A model generated the notes under the pieces. That model was not told the DNA's origin and searched no databases. It was given only the letters and a program-made list of their open reading frames with translations. Made by a program: the position numbers and the translations under genes. Source: Clostridium omnivorum (GTDB taxonomy: Bacteria > Bacillota > Clostridia > Clostridiales > Clostridiaceae). Taken from it: DNA of 64,000 nucleotides. Positions 15,494 through 25,139 of the stretch are shown here, in pieces. Each line of letters starts with the position of its first letter. Position 1 is the stretch's first letter. The stretch spans positions 2,877,501 through 2,941,500 of the forward strand of contig NZ_BRXR01000001.1 of the NCBI RefSeq assembly GCF_026012015.1, in the 5' to 3' direction.

Positions 15494-18400
15494 ATGTTTA
15501 GAAAAGAACGTGTTCGCGTAATTTGTAATGAGCTACAAAAGCTCTCCTGTACTAAATCCTTTGATATAAATAACTGGAAGAAAAAAGATGGTTTTTATCT
15601 TCGTCCACAAGATGCAGAAACCTCTGAAACTCCATGGGAGAATTTTGATAGTAAAAATATGATGTGGATGGGAAAAGATAAACATTTTTGGTTTACAACT
15701 GAATTTACTGTACCAGAAGAATTTTCTGGGAAACCATTATATTTAATTATTAAAACACAGATTGATGAAGCTAATGATATGAGTAATCCTCAGTTTTTGG
15801 CTTTTATAGACAATATACCTGTTCAAGGCGTTGATATGAATCATAGAGAAATCTTTATTACTGAAAATGCTGAAACTAATAGAAAGTATAGAATCGACTT
15901 ACAAGCTTACACAGGAACTCTCCACGTTGAACTATTACTTATAGGAAGAGTAGTTCAGGTGGATAGAGAAATATTAAAGCTTTATCATGATCTTAATGTA
16001 CCACTATGTACTGCTGAAAAACTGGAAGATGAAAATAGTGATAAGTTGGAGCTTGAGCTGGAGCTTGAAAAAGCTGCTGATTTAATAGACCTTCGAGTTC
16101 CTTATTCTCAGTATTTCTATTCCTCTATTAAGGCAGCAGAGGAGTATCTAGAAAAAACTATTTATGGCACACTTGCGGGGCATAACAAGGTAATAGCAAG
16201 CTGTATCGGACATACTCATATAGATGTTGCTTGGCTGTGGACAGTTAGCCAAACTAGGGAAAAAGTTGCCAGAAGTTTTTCTACTGTGTTAAAGCTTATG
16301 GAGGAATATCCAGAGTATAAATTTATGTCAAGTCAGCCGCAATTATATGCTTTTTTAAAGGAGCGTTACCCGGAAATATATGAAAAGGTTAAGCAGCGTG
16401 TTGCAGAAGGACGATGGGAGCCTGAAGGCGGAATGTGGGTTGAAGCTGACTGTAATTTAACTTCAGGAGAATCCCTTGTTAGACAATTTTTATATGGGAA
16501 AAGATTCTTTAAGGATGAATTTGGAGTTGAAAATAAAATACTATGGCTTCCAGATGTATTTGGATATTCTGCTGCATTGCCTCAAATAATGAAAAAGTGC
16601 GGCATAGAATATTTTATGACTACTAAAATTGCATGGAATGAATTTAATAAATTTCCTTATGATACATTTTGGTGGCATGGCATTGATGGCACGCCTATAT
16701 TTACTCACTTGATTACAACAAAGGGCATTGATCAAGCTAAAGATAGCTTTTTCACTACTTACAATGGTATGCTGCATCCAGCGGCTCTAATGGGTGGCTA
16801 TGACAGATACCAGCAAAAGGAATTAAATAATGATATACTTGTATGCTATGGCTATGGAGATGGCGGTGGAGGACCTACTAGGGAAATGTTAGAAACCGGT
16901 AGAAGACTGGAAAAAGGAATAGTAGGAGCTCCAAGGGTTGAACAAAAGTTTTCAAAGGACTATTTTGATAAGCTTTATGCTTCACTAGCTGAAAATCCGG
17001 ACTTGCCAAAATGGATTGGCGAACTATATCTTGAGTATCACCGCGGTACCTACACATCAATGGCTAGAAATAAGCGCAGCAATCGAAAGAGTGAATTTGC
17101 ACTAATGAATTTAGAAATGCTTTCTGTTTGGGCGGAACAATTTGGAATACCTTATCCTAAAGAGGAAATCGATTCTATATGGAAAACTGTTTTAATCAAT
17201 CAGTTCCATGATATTCTGCCAGGGTCAGCTGTTAAGGAAGCCTATGATGTTACTAAATTAGAATATGAAGAGATTAAAAATAAGATTGAGTCACTAATTA
17301 GTGAAAGAATAAATGTAATAGCTACTAAGGCAGGGGCAGGCCAGGACAGTGTAGCAGTATTCAATACTTTATCCTTTAAGCGCAGTGACAAAGTTGTGCT
17401 GGACAATGTTCCTGGAAACGCTACTGAACTTATAGATGAAGATGGCTCTGTTTACCCACTGCAAAAGACAGAGGACGGTATGTTTACAGCATGGATTGAA
17501 GCAATTCCTCCTAAAGGGGTAAAGGTGCTGCGCTTTAGCGAAGGTAAAAAGCAGGAAAGTCCATTTATTATTACTAATGAAGGAATTGAAACACCATACT
17601 ATAAAGTAGCTATTGATTCCTATGGATTTTTCACTTCACTTTTTGATAGGACTAGTAATCGTGAAGTACTTCAAAGTGGAGAAAAGGGCAATATCTTTAG
17701 AGTTTATGAAGATAAGCCTATGGAATTTGACAACTGGAATATCGATATTTATTACAGTAGAAAATCATGGATTGCAGAGGATGTTACTAAACTTCAATGG
17801 ATAGAAAATGGTCCTGCTCAAGCGGTACTATTAACTGAAAGAAAGTATTGCAATTCTACAATCAATCAAAAAATATACTTTTATGCTAATTCAAGCCGTA
17901 TTGACTTTGAAACTTATGTGGATTGGAAAGAACATCAGCAGCTTATGAAAGTGGAGTTTCCAATAGCTGTGAATGCAAATGAAGCTTCCTATGATATTCA
18001 ATTTGGAAACCTAACAAGGCCAACTCACAGCAATACCAGCTGGGACAAGGCAAAATTTGAGGTTTGTGCGCATAAATGGGCAGATCTTTCTGATGGAGGC
18101 TTTGGGGTCAGTCTTTTAAATGACTGCAAATATGGCTATTCAATAAGAAATCAGGTTATGACTTTATCACTTATAAAGTCGGGAATTGATCCAAATCCAA
18201 CTACTGACCAAGAGGAGCATTGGTTTACCTATTCTATTCTTCCACATCAAGGAAGTTGGAAAGATGGAGCTACTGTACAGCAAGCTTACATGCTGAATGT
18301 TCCTGTTTTGAGCAGCTGCCCAACAAGTAAAGCTGCTGTAGTAAGTAAACCTTCTAGCCTTATTGATGTTAATGCTAAAAATATAATCATTGAATCAATT

Positions 18401-18610
18401 AAGAAGGCTGAGGATGGGATTGGTACTATTATTAGAATGTACGAATTTGAAAACAAGCTTACAGCTGCAAAGATGGATTTAGGAAGAAAATGCAGCAAAG
18501 TTATTGAATGTGACTTGCTAGAAAGAGATATTTTATGTGCTGCTGAAGATACAAAGGAAGTTTCCTTTACAATAAAGCCATATGAGATTAAGACTTTTAG
18601 AATAGTTTAA
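15494..18610 (+). CDS. Glycoside hydrolase family 38 alpha-mannosidase
   Basis: The protein of 1038 residues has the full GH38 layout. HTHIDVAWLW near residue 240 provides zinc ligands. EADCNLTSGESLVRQFLYGK lies near 315-340, and LPDVFGYSAALPQI near 351 contains the catalytic Asp. A middle helical domain and C-terminal beta domains follow. Such retaining mannosidases cleave terminal alpha-mannose. No signal peptide is present, so it works in the cytoplasm on imported glycans with GH125. The start is ATG behind CTGGTGA. The ROK kinase follows 44 bases downstream. Confidence 0.94.
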   Translation: MFRKERVRVICNELQKLSCTKSFDINNWKKKDGFYLRPQDAETSETPWENFDSKNMMWMGKDKHFWFTTEFTVPEEFSGKPLYLIIKTQIDEANDMSNPQFLAFIDNIPVQGVDMNHREIFITENAETNRKYRIDLQAYTGTLHVELLLIGRVVQVDREILKLYHDLNVPLCTAEKLEDENSDKLELELELEKAADLIDLRVPYSQYFYSSIKAAEEYLEKTIYGTLAGHNKVIASCIGHTHIDVAWLWTVSQTREKVARSFSTVLKLMEEYPEYKFMSSQPQLYAFLKERYPEIYEKVKQRVAEGRWEPEGGMWVEADCNLTSGESLVRQFLYGKRFFKDEFGVENKILWLPDVFGYSAALPQIMKKCGIEYFMTTKIAWNEFNKFPYDTFWWHGIDGTPIFTHLITTKGIDQAKDSFFTTYNGMLHPAALMGGYDRYQQKELNNDILVCYGYGDGGGGPTREMLETGRRLEKGIVGAPRVEQKFSKDYFDKLYASLAENPDLPKWIGELYLEYHRGTYTSMARNKRSNRKSEFALMNLEMLSVWAEQFGIPYPKEEIDSIWKTVLINQFHDILPGSAVKEAYDVTKLEYEEIKNKIESLISERINVIATKAGAGQDSVAVFNTLSFKRSDKVVLDNVPGNATELIDEDGSVYPLQKTEDGMFTAWIEAIPPKGVKVLRFSEGKKQESPFIITNEGIETPYYKVAIDSYGFFTSLFDRTSNREVLQSGEKGNIFRVYEDKPMEFDNWNIDIYYSRKSWIAEDVTKLQWIENGPAQAVLLTERKYCNSTINQKIYFYANSSRIDFETYVDWKEHQQLMKVEFPIAVNANEASYDIQFGNLTRPTHSNTSWDKAKFEVCAHKWADLSDGGFGVSLLNDCKYGYSIRNQVMTLSLIKSGIDPNPTTDQEEHWFTYSILPHQGSWKDGATVQQAYMLNVPVLSSCPTSKAAVVSKPSSLIDVNAKNIIIESIKKAEDGIGTIIRMYEFENKLTAAKMDLGRKCSKVIECDLLERDILCAAEDTKEVSFTIKPYEIKTFRIV

Positions 18611-18654
18611 CTTTTATTTTGTGAGATAATTAATAAAAGGTAAAGGAGATAAAT

Positions 18655-19548
18655 ATGTATACAATAGGAATCGATATTGGTGGAACTAATACAAGGGTAG
18701 CACTGATAAGTAAAAATGAAATATTAGAAAAGTATGTATTCTCAACAAATATAAATAATTCTTACGAAAATACTAATGAGATTCTAAAAATAGTTAAATC
18801 TTTGGCTGAAAAAGTAGAAATAGAAGGTATAGGTATATCTTGTCCTGGACCTTTAGATTTAATTGCAAAAACAATACTGAATCCTCCAAATTTGCCAGGA
18901 TGGAAGAACTATAAAATAGTAGAAGAAATAAGTAAAGCTACAGGACTACCTACTTATATTGAGAATGATGCCAATATAGCTGCATTAGCTGAATATTTAT
19001 TGATAAAAGAAAAGCCTATTTCACTTCAATTTCTAACAATCTCAACAGGTATTGGAGCAGGCTTTGTTCACCAGGGTAAGATTTATAGAGGTGCTCATGG
19101 CTTTGCGCAGGAAGTATTTAATATAGTTGTTAAACCTGGTGCATATTCCTATGGTAACTATAATTCTGGGGCATTAGAATCTGTTTCAAGTGGATCAGGA
19201 ATATATAAGCAGGCATTAGCTAGAGGCCTACAGGTAGGAAATACAAAGGATGTATTTGATTTAAGAGAAAAAGGTAATGAGGAAGCTGCAGAAATAATAG
19301 AAGAAGCAGTAGAAGCCTTGGCAGTTGGAATAGCTTCAATTATTCAAATTATGGACCCTGAAATAACAGTACTGAGCGGAAGTTTAGTGTTAAATAATCA
19401 ATGGATAATAAATGAACTGGAAAATAGGGTAAAGGAAAAGGTTCATCAAGACTTAAAGGATAAAATTAGTATTAAGTTAAGTGAACAAAATGGAGATTCA
19501 GGACTTATAGGTGCTGGTTATATTGCAACTGCTGAATATAATTTGTAA
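18655..19548 (+). CDS. ROK-family sugar kinase lacking the zinc ligands
   Basis: The protein of 297 residues has the ROK ATP-binding motif GIDIGGTNTR at residues 4-13, SCPGPLD, the catalytic region ENDANIAALAE near 102, and ISTGIGAG. The usual zinc site (GH plus CxCGxxGC) is missing. The equivalent region reads GFAQEVFNIVV then YGNYNSGALE, with all three Cys and the His replaced. It likely phosphorylates mannose released by the mannosidases, given the neighbouring manA. Substrate specificity is inferred only. It starts at ATG behind AAAGGAGA. Confidence 0.85.
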   Translation: MYTIGIDIGGTNTRVALISKNEILEKYVFSTNINNSYENTNEILKIVKSLAEKVEIEGIGISCPGPLDLIAKTILNPPNLPGWKNYKIVEEISKATGLPTYIENDANIAALAEYLLIKEKPISLQFLTISTGIGAGFVHQGKIYRGAHGFAQEVFNIVVKPGAYSYGNYNSGALESVSSGSGIYKQALARGLQVGNTKDVFDLREKGNEEAAEIIEEAVEALAVGIASIIQIMDPEITVLSGSLVLNNQWIINELENRVKEKVHQDLKDKISIKLSEQNGDSGLIGAGYIATAEYNL

Positions 19549-19575
19549 TGAATAGATATTTTTAAGGAGGCAAAT

Positions 19576-20514
19576 ATGAGCAGTATTATAAAATTAAAGC
19601 CGGTTTTTAAGGAGAGAATATGGGGAGGAACAAGGCTAAGAGATTATTTTGGCTATGATATACCTTCAGAGAATACTGGTGAATGCTGGGCAATATCAGC
19701 ACTAAGTAGCGGTGATTGTGAAATAGAAGATGGCGAATTTAAGGGAAAAACTTTATCTTGGTTATATAAAAATCACAGGGAACTTTTTGGAGGTATTGAA
19801 AATCCGGAGTTTCCTCTATTGGTAAAGCTTATCGATGCAGCAGATAATCTTTCAATACAGGTTCATCCTGATGACAAATATGCTAGGGAAGTAGAAAAGC
19901 AACAATTTGGTAAAACTGAAGCCTGGTATATCATTGAAGCAGATGAGGATACAGTTTTAGAAATAGGACACAATGCTAATTCAAAAGAAGAATTACATGA
20001 TATGATAGAGAATAAGAAATTTCAAAAGTTGCTGAATTATAAACCTATAAAGGCTGGAGATTTCTTTTACATACCTTCAGGAACAGTGCATGCCATTTGT
20101 AAGGATACTTTAATATACGAAATACAACAGTCTTCTGATATAACCTATCGATTATACGACTACGATAGGCTTGATAAGAAAACTGATAAACCAAGAGAAC
20201 TTCATACTTCAAAGTCCATAGATGTGATAACTGTGCCTCAAAAAATTGATACAACTGCTATACCAACTGTTGAAGCTGATGAGGGGCACCAAAAGATAGT
20301 TTATATTGAAAACGAATATTTTAGTACTTATAAATATGATGTGAAGGATAAAGTGAAATTACTTAATGAATCTTTCTTACTCTGTACAGTGATGGAAGGC
20401 AGCGGCAGTATTGGAGATAAAGAAATTAAGAAGGGTGATAACTTCATTGTACCTGCTGAATGCAAAGATATGCTAGTTGTTGGAAATATATCTATTATGA
20501 TTTCAACAATGTAA
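19576..20514 (+). CDS. manA: Mannose-6-phosphate isomerase, class I
   Basis: The protein of 312 residues shows the Firmicutes type I phosphomannose isomerase layout: KPVFKERIWGGTRL at the start, QVHPDD near residue 94 and KTEAWYII (zinc and catalytic residues), and FYIPSGTVHAI near 165. It interconverts mannose-6-phosphate and fructose-6-phosphate, linking the mannoside locus to glycolysis. ATG lies behind AAGGAGG, 27 bases after the kinase stop. A terminator ends the operon here. Confidence 0.94.
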   Translation: MSSIIKLKPVFKERIWGGTRLRDYFGYDIPSENTGECWAISALSSGDCEIEDGEFKGKTLSWLYKNHRELFGGIENPEFPLLVKLIDAADNLSIQVHPDDKYAREVEKQQFGKTEAWYIIEADEDTVLEIGHNANSKEELHDMIENKKFQKLLNYKPIKAGDFFYIPSGTVHAICKDTLIYEIQQSSDITYRLYDYDRLDKKTDKPRELHTSKSIDVITVPQKIDTTAIPTVEADEGHQKIVYIENEYFSTYKYDVKDKVKLLNESFLLCTVMEGSGSIGDKEIKKGDNFIVPAECKDMLVVGNISIMISTM

Positions 20515-20562
20515 AAGCATTTTTATTATTGAGTAGAGTAAAGTAAATATAAATTATGAATG

Positions 20563-20589
20563 AACCTCGATTTTTCGAGGTTTTTTTAT
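20563..20589 (+). terminator. Terminator after manA
   Basis: AACCTCGA and TCGAGGTT form the stem around a TTTT loop, followed by a T run. Confidence 0.9.
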
Positions 20590-20707
20590 TTATATAAAAT
20601 ATAATAGTTTTTCTAAGGGCAATAGTGTTGTTGATAAGTACATGCAAAAATGGTATATTATGGTTATAATTTTATGTATAGCTCTATTTTGAAAAGGAGA
20701 GAATGGA

Positions 20708-22423
20708 ATGAAAACAAAATGGGGAGAAATTCTTGATAAAAATAATATATTGAAAGAATATCCTAGGCCACAAATGGAAAGAGACAGTTACTTAAACTTA
20801 AATGGGCTATGGGAATATGCTATTACTGAAACTGAAAGTATTCCAGATAAATTTCATGGAGACATTCTAGTTCCATTTTCACCTGAAAGTGAGCTCAGTG
20901 GAGTGACACTTTCAAAACCACTGACACCAACTGAAACGCTATGGTATAAGCGTACTGTAAAGTTACCTCCTGTTTTCAATGTGGGAAGAGTAATTTTGCA
21001 TTTTGGTGCTGTTGATCAAACTGCAACCGTCTATATTAATGGAACTCAGGTGTGCTCCCATGTAGGCGGGTATACTTCTTTTAGTGTGGATATTACTAAT
21101 TATTTAATGGAAAGCAATCTAATAGTGGTAAAGGTGAGGGACTTTACAGATACCACCTACCATTCTCGCGGTAAACAAAAGACTGAAAGAGGAGGAATGT
21201 GGTACACTCCACAAAGTGGAATATGGCAGACCGTATGGATGGAAAGTGTGCCAAATGACTATATCAGTTCGTTGCGTATAACGCCTCTATTTGATGAAAG
21301 TGCTGTGGAACTTATAGTGACTTCAAAGAGCTCAAAGCTGTGCCATGCAAGAGTAGGCAAAACTATGATTTCATTTCTATCCAACCAGTCAGCTAGGCTG
21401 CCTATGAAAGGATTTATGCCATGGACACCGGAAAGTCCCCAGCTTTATGATCTAGTAGTTACTTTGGGGAAAGACTGCGTAAAAAGCTATTTTGGCATGC
21501 GAAAATTTTCTGTAGAGGTAGATGATAGTGGAGTAAAACGGCTATTTTTAAATAACAAGCCTTATTTTCACAATGGATTATTAGATCAAGGCTATTACAG
21601 TGATGGCATGTATACTGCTCCTTCTGATGAAGCAATGATTTTTGATATAGAAACTGCAAAGAAAATGGGCTTTAATATGCTGCGAAAGCATATTAAAATT
21701 GAGCCTCTTCGCTGGTATTATCATTGTGACCGAATAGGAATGCTAGTGTGGCAGGATATGATTAATGGTGGTGGTGACTATAGAAGAATAATAGTTACAT
21801 ATCCATTGATGACCTGTATTCATATTAAGGATTCGCATTATAAGTGGTTTGCCAGGGAGGATGAAGAGGGGCGAAAACAATATTATAAGGAACTTGATGA
21901 GATGATAAAGCATTTGTATAATTCCGTATCCATTGCAATGTGGGTTCCTTTTAATGAGGGATGGGGACAGTTTGATGCAAAGGAAGCAGTTAATCGAATT
22001 TTGAGTATAGATTCAACTCGTACAATAGACCATGCCAGCGGCTGGCACGATCAAAAAGTTGGAGATATAAAAAGCCACCATGTATATTTTAAAGAGTATA
22101 AGTTTAAAAAAGATAAGCTTAAGCGTGCTGTTATTTTATCTGAGTTCGGAGGATACAACTGCCGTATAAAAGGTCATTGCTTCAGTGAAAATGATTATGG
22201 TTATAAAAAATTTGATACACCTGAAGTATTATTTGAAGCTTATAAGGAGCTTTATCAGGATGAAATTATACCTGCAAGAGATAAAGGACTTAGTGCAGCT
22301 GTATATACCCAGCTTACAGATGTAGAGGATGAATTAAATGGCTTGATTACCTATGATAGAAAAGTAATAAAGATGGACGTAGAAAAGATAAAAAAAATTA
22401 ATAATAGGTTAGAAGGCGTTTAA
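20708..22423 (+). CDS. Glycoside hydrolase family 2 protein
   Basis: The protein of 571 residues has the GH2 order: an N-terminal sugar-binding jelly roll (LWYKRTVKLPP, FGAVDQTATVYINGT), a short Ig-like domain, and a TIM barrel. The acid/base Glu lies in FNEGWGQF near residue 415 and the nucleophile Glu in LSEFGGYN near 477. It is shorter than LacZ. Beta-mannosidase or beta-galactosidase activity is possible; the position after the mannoside operon suggests a role on glycan cores, but this is inference. It has no signal peptide. ATG is preceded by AAAGGAGAG. Confidence 0.88.
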   Translation: MKTKWGEILDKNNILKEYPRPQMERDSYLNLNGLWEYAITETESIPDKFHGDILVPFSPESELSGVTLSKPLTPTETLWYKRTVKLPPVFNVGRVILHFGAVDQTATVYINGTQVCSHVGGYTSFSVDITNYLMESNLIVVKVRDFTDTTYHSRGKQKTERGGMWYTPQSGIWQTVWMESVPNDYISSLRITPLFDESAVELIVTSKSSKLCHARVGKTMISFLSNQSARLPMKGFMPWTPESPQLYDLVVTLGKDCVKSYFGMRKFSVEVDDSGVKRLFLNNKPYFHNGLLDQGYYSDGMYTAPSDEAMIFDIETAKKMGFNMLRKHIKIEPLRWYYHCDRIGMLVWQDMINGGGDYRRIIVTYPLMTCIHIKDSHYKWFAREDEEGRKQYYKELDEMIKHLYNSVSIAMWVPFNEGWGQFDAKEAVNRILSIDSTRTIDHASGWHDQKVGDIKSHHVYFKEYKFKKDKLKRAVILSEFGGYNCRIKGHCFSENDYGYKKFDTPEVLFEAYKELYQDEIIPARDKGLSAAVYTQLTDVEDELNGLITYDRKVIKMDVEKIKKINNRLEGV

Positions 22424-22524
22424 AACTAAGTTACTAAAGCTATGTTGAATATATTACCTAGTTTGGAAGTAGGGTTTACATGGATATTAGAATGTAATAA
22501 TATATTGGAAAGGAGATGATAAAA

Positions 22525-23067
22525 GTGGATTTTTCAACACTCTCCAAAGAGAGACGAAGTATTAGAAATTATCTTGATAAAAAAGTAGATAGAGAACTAA
22601 TTGATAAGTGCCTTGATGTGGCCTTGTTAGCACCATCTGCACGTAATTCTCAGCCTTGGAAGTTCATTGTAATAGATGAGGAACAGGTTCTTTCCAAAAT
22701 TAAAGAGTGTACATCAGATGATGACTACCATTTAAATCTGTTTACTAGGAATGCTCCAGCCATGGTTGCAGTGGTAAATGAAGGTTTAAATTATATGCCA
22801 ACGAATAGAGGAAAAATGAAGGGTGATGACTATTCAAAGAGCGATGTAGGCGCTGCTATTGCAATGTTTTGCTTAAAGGCTGCAGAGCTTTCACTTGGAA
22901 CATGTATTATTGGTTCCTTTGATGCAAAGAGTGTAAAAGAGCTTCTAGGAATACCTGAAAATAAAGGCTTGGATTTAATGATAACTATTGGTTATCCTGC
23001 TGATGATAAAATTGCAACTAAGGTTTGCAAGCAAAGGGAAAATTCAGTTTCATATAATAAATATTAA
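22525..23067 (+). CDS. Nitroreductase family protein
   Basis: The protein of about 180 residues has the FMN-binding nitroreductase signatures: SKERRSIRNYLDKKVDRELI at the N-terminus, LAPSARNSQPWKFIVI near residue 38, and GAAIAMFCLKAAELSLGTC near 111. These enzymes reduce nitro compounds, quinones or flavins with NAD(P)H. I prefer GTG 22525, spaced correctly from AAGGAG at 22510-22515; the ATG at 22516 is too near that site. It stands alone and converges with the efflux operon on the other strand. Confidence 0.85.
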   Translation: MDFSTLSKERRSIRNYLDKKVDRELIDKCLDVALLAPSARNSQPWKFIVIDEEQVLSKIKECTSDDDYHLNLFTRNAPAMVAVVNEGLNYMPTNRGKMKGDDYSKSDVGAAIAMFCLKAAELSLGTCIIGSFDAKSVKELLGIPENKGLDLMITIGYPADDKIATKVCKQRENSVSYNKY

Positions 23068-23076
23068 AATTTGACA

Positions 23077-23120
23077 CCGCCTGAAGGCAGCTTGTATAGC
23101 TGCTTACAGACGGTTGTTTA
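23077..23120. terminator. Imperfect hairpin between convergent genes
   Basis: CCGCCTGAAGGCAGC pairs with GCTGCTTACAGACGG around a 7-base loop, with mismatches or wobbles at three positions. T-rich sequence follows on the plus strand and A-rich sequence precedes it, so it could serve both convergent genes. Confidence 0.55.
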
Positions 23121-24413
23121 TTATTCATATCTTAATGCATCAATAGGATCGAGTTTTGCGGCTTTATTTGCAGGATAATAACCGAAGAAAACACCTATGG
23201 ATATTGAAAAAAGTATAGTAAGAATTATTGTAGGTATTGAGAATACAGGTGTAGTTCCCATTAATGAGCTTCCTAAGGTTCCCATTAAAAGTCCAAGAAT
23301 TAATCCAATTATTCCACCAACAAGTGATAGTATCATAGCTTCTGTTATGAATTGTAGACGGATATGAAAATTCTTGGCACCCAAAGCTTTTCTAGTACCA
23401 ATTTCTTTTGTTCTCTCCGTAACAGATACAAGCATTATATTCATAACCCCAATGCCGCCCACCAAAAGTGATATAGCAGCAATAACAGAAATTGCTATTG
23501 ATATTGTGGAAAGCATTGAGCTCACAGTTGCAATTTGACTGGACATACTAAACACACTTGCTTCCCACTTTGGATTTTTTACGTAATATTTAGCAAAAAA
23601 ATTTTCTGCATTTTTTTTAAATACATCAGAGTTAACATTGGCTTTACTCATAATAGTTGCTGAGGAATAGTTTTTTGTAGTCTTATCCATCTTCGCAAGT
23701 GAAACAGGTATATATACAGGAGTTCGTGTGTCTTTTTCCGAAGATGTAGATGCCATTGAAAACATAGAAGACTCAGAGTATTTGTAAACTCCTATGATTA
23801 TATATGTTTTTATGCCGTCTGAGGCATAAAATTTAATTTCTTTGCCAATAGGATTCACATTGTCACCAAATATGTTTTTTACAAGCTTATCTGAAACTAC
23901 AGCTACACTTTTACGTCCAGCGATATCACTGTTATTAATAAATCTTCCATTGATCATTTCTACGCTATTAACCGCCATATATCCAGCATTGACACCTGAA
24001 ACAGAAGCATTTGCATAGAGCCTTCCGTCTTTTACCTGCCCGTTGCCCACAGAGTCACTAACGCTGATAGCTTCTATTTGGTCTTTATACTTTTCTTTAA
24101 AGGCATCAAGCATATCCATAGTTAATAAATCCTTATCTTCTGCAGTAGATCCCGATGCCACCATATTTGGTCCGTTATTTTGACGCTGGGATGTACCTGA
24201 CTGAGTGCTTTTTTCCCGTACGTTTACCATAAAATTATTTGTACCCATACCCTGCATCTGTGTTGTAACAGAAGAGGAGAGAGAATTTCCTACTGACAAT
24301 ATTGCTATCACTGATGCTATTCCTATTATTATACCAAGCATGGTCAGAAATGCTCTCATCTTGTTAGCACGCAAGCTTTCTAAAGCTAAAAGCATATTTT
24401 CTTTAAAGAACAT
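23121..24413 (-). CDS. MacB/FtsX-type ABC transporter permease
   Basis: The protein of 430 residues has the MacB-like topology. An N-terminal helix (RAFLTMLGIIIGIASVIAILSVG) comes first, then a large extracytoplasmic domain from about 45 to 290. Three C-terminal membrane segments follow, with GGIGVMNIMLVSVTERTKEIGTR and KALGAK motifs. Such permeases use ATP-driven mechanical transfer to expel peptides or toxins. It follows the ATPase gene by 22 bases in a three-gene operon that ends here. GAGGTG lies upstream of the ATG. Confidence 0.92.
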   Translation of the reverse strand: MFFKENMLLALESLRANKMRAFLTMLGIIIGIASVIAILSVGNSLSSSVTTQMQGMGTNNFMVNVREKSTQSGTSQRQNNGPNMVASGSTAEDKDLLTMDMLDAFKEKYKDQIEAISVSDSVGNGQVKDGRLYANASVSGVNAGYMAVNSVEMINGRFINNSDIAGRKSVAVVSDKLVKNIFGDNVNPIGKEIKFYASDGIKTYIIIGVYKYSESSMFSMASTSSEKDTRTPVYIPVSLAKMDKTTKNYSSATIMSKANVNSDVFKKNAENFFAKYYVKNPKWEASVFSMSSQIATVSSMLSTISIAISVIAAISLLVGGIGVMNIMLVSVTERTKEIGTRKALGAKNFHIRLQFITEAMILSLVGGIIGLILGLLMGTLGSSLMGTTPVFSIPTIILTILFSISIGVFFGYYPANKAAKLDPIDALRYE

Positions 24414-24435
24414 ATTTGTTCACCTCGTTTTCTTT

Positions 24436-25128
24436 TTAAGAGACGGCACTATTAGGCATATCACTTAGTATTCTGCCGTCTTTGATTGTAATAATTCTCT
24501 GTGCCATCTGTGCAATTTCCATGCTGTGGGTAATTAGAAGTATAGTTTTCTTCTTTTCTCTATGAATTTTTTTAAAGATGTCCATAACTAAATCGCCAGT
24601 TTTTGAATCAAGAGCACCTGTTGGCTCATCCGCAAGTATAATGGATGGATCATTAACAAGAGAACGTGCTATTGCAACTCTCTGCTTTTGTCCTCCTGAA
24701 AGTTCATTTGGCATATGGTCCATTCTATTTCCCATTCCAACAACTTCTAGAAGTTCTTTTGCTCGCCTGGTGCGTTCCTTTGAGTTTATACCTGCATAGA
24801 GCATAGGTAATTCAACATTTTTTAGAGCATTTGACCTACCCATTAGATTAAAGTTTTGAAAAACAAAGCCTATTTTTTTACCTCTTATATCAGAAAGCTC
24901 ATCTTGAGTCATGCTTTGAACTGGTATTCCATCTATGGAATATTCACCAGAGGTTGGCTTATCAAGGGCACCTATAATATTCATAAAGGTAGATTTGCCT
25001 GATCCGGAAGCCCCCACAAGGGCAACAAATTCACCGTCTTCAATTCTTAAACTAATATTATCTAACACTAGCAGCTCGTTAGGGGTATTAATAAAATATT
25101 TTTTTCCTAGATTTTTTACTTCAATCAT
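24436..25128 (-). CDS. MacB/LolD-type ABC transporter ATP-binding protein
   Basis: The protein of 230 residues contains Walker A GASGSGKS near residue 38, the Q-loop QNFNLM, the signature LSGGQKQR near 143, Walker [13 protein letters not shown] near 162, and a switch His in LLITHS. It powers the permease encoded downstream. The gene sits 11 bases after the adaptor stop, with GGGGGATTT before the ATG. Confidence 0.94.
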   Translation of the reverse strand: MIEVKNLGKKYFINTPNELLVLDNISLRIEDGEFVALVGASGSGKSTFMNIIGALDKPTSGEYSIDGIPVQSMTQDELSDIRGKKIGFVFQNFNLMGRSNALKNVELPMLYAGINSKERTRRAKELLEVVGMGNRMDHMPNELSGGQKQRVAIARSLVNDPSIILADEPTGALDSKTGDLVMDIFKKIHREKKKTILLITHSMEIAQMAQRIITIKDGRILSDMPNSAVS

Positions 25129-25139
25129 GTAAATCCCCC

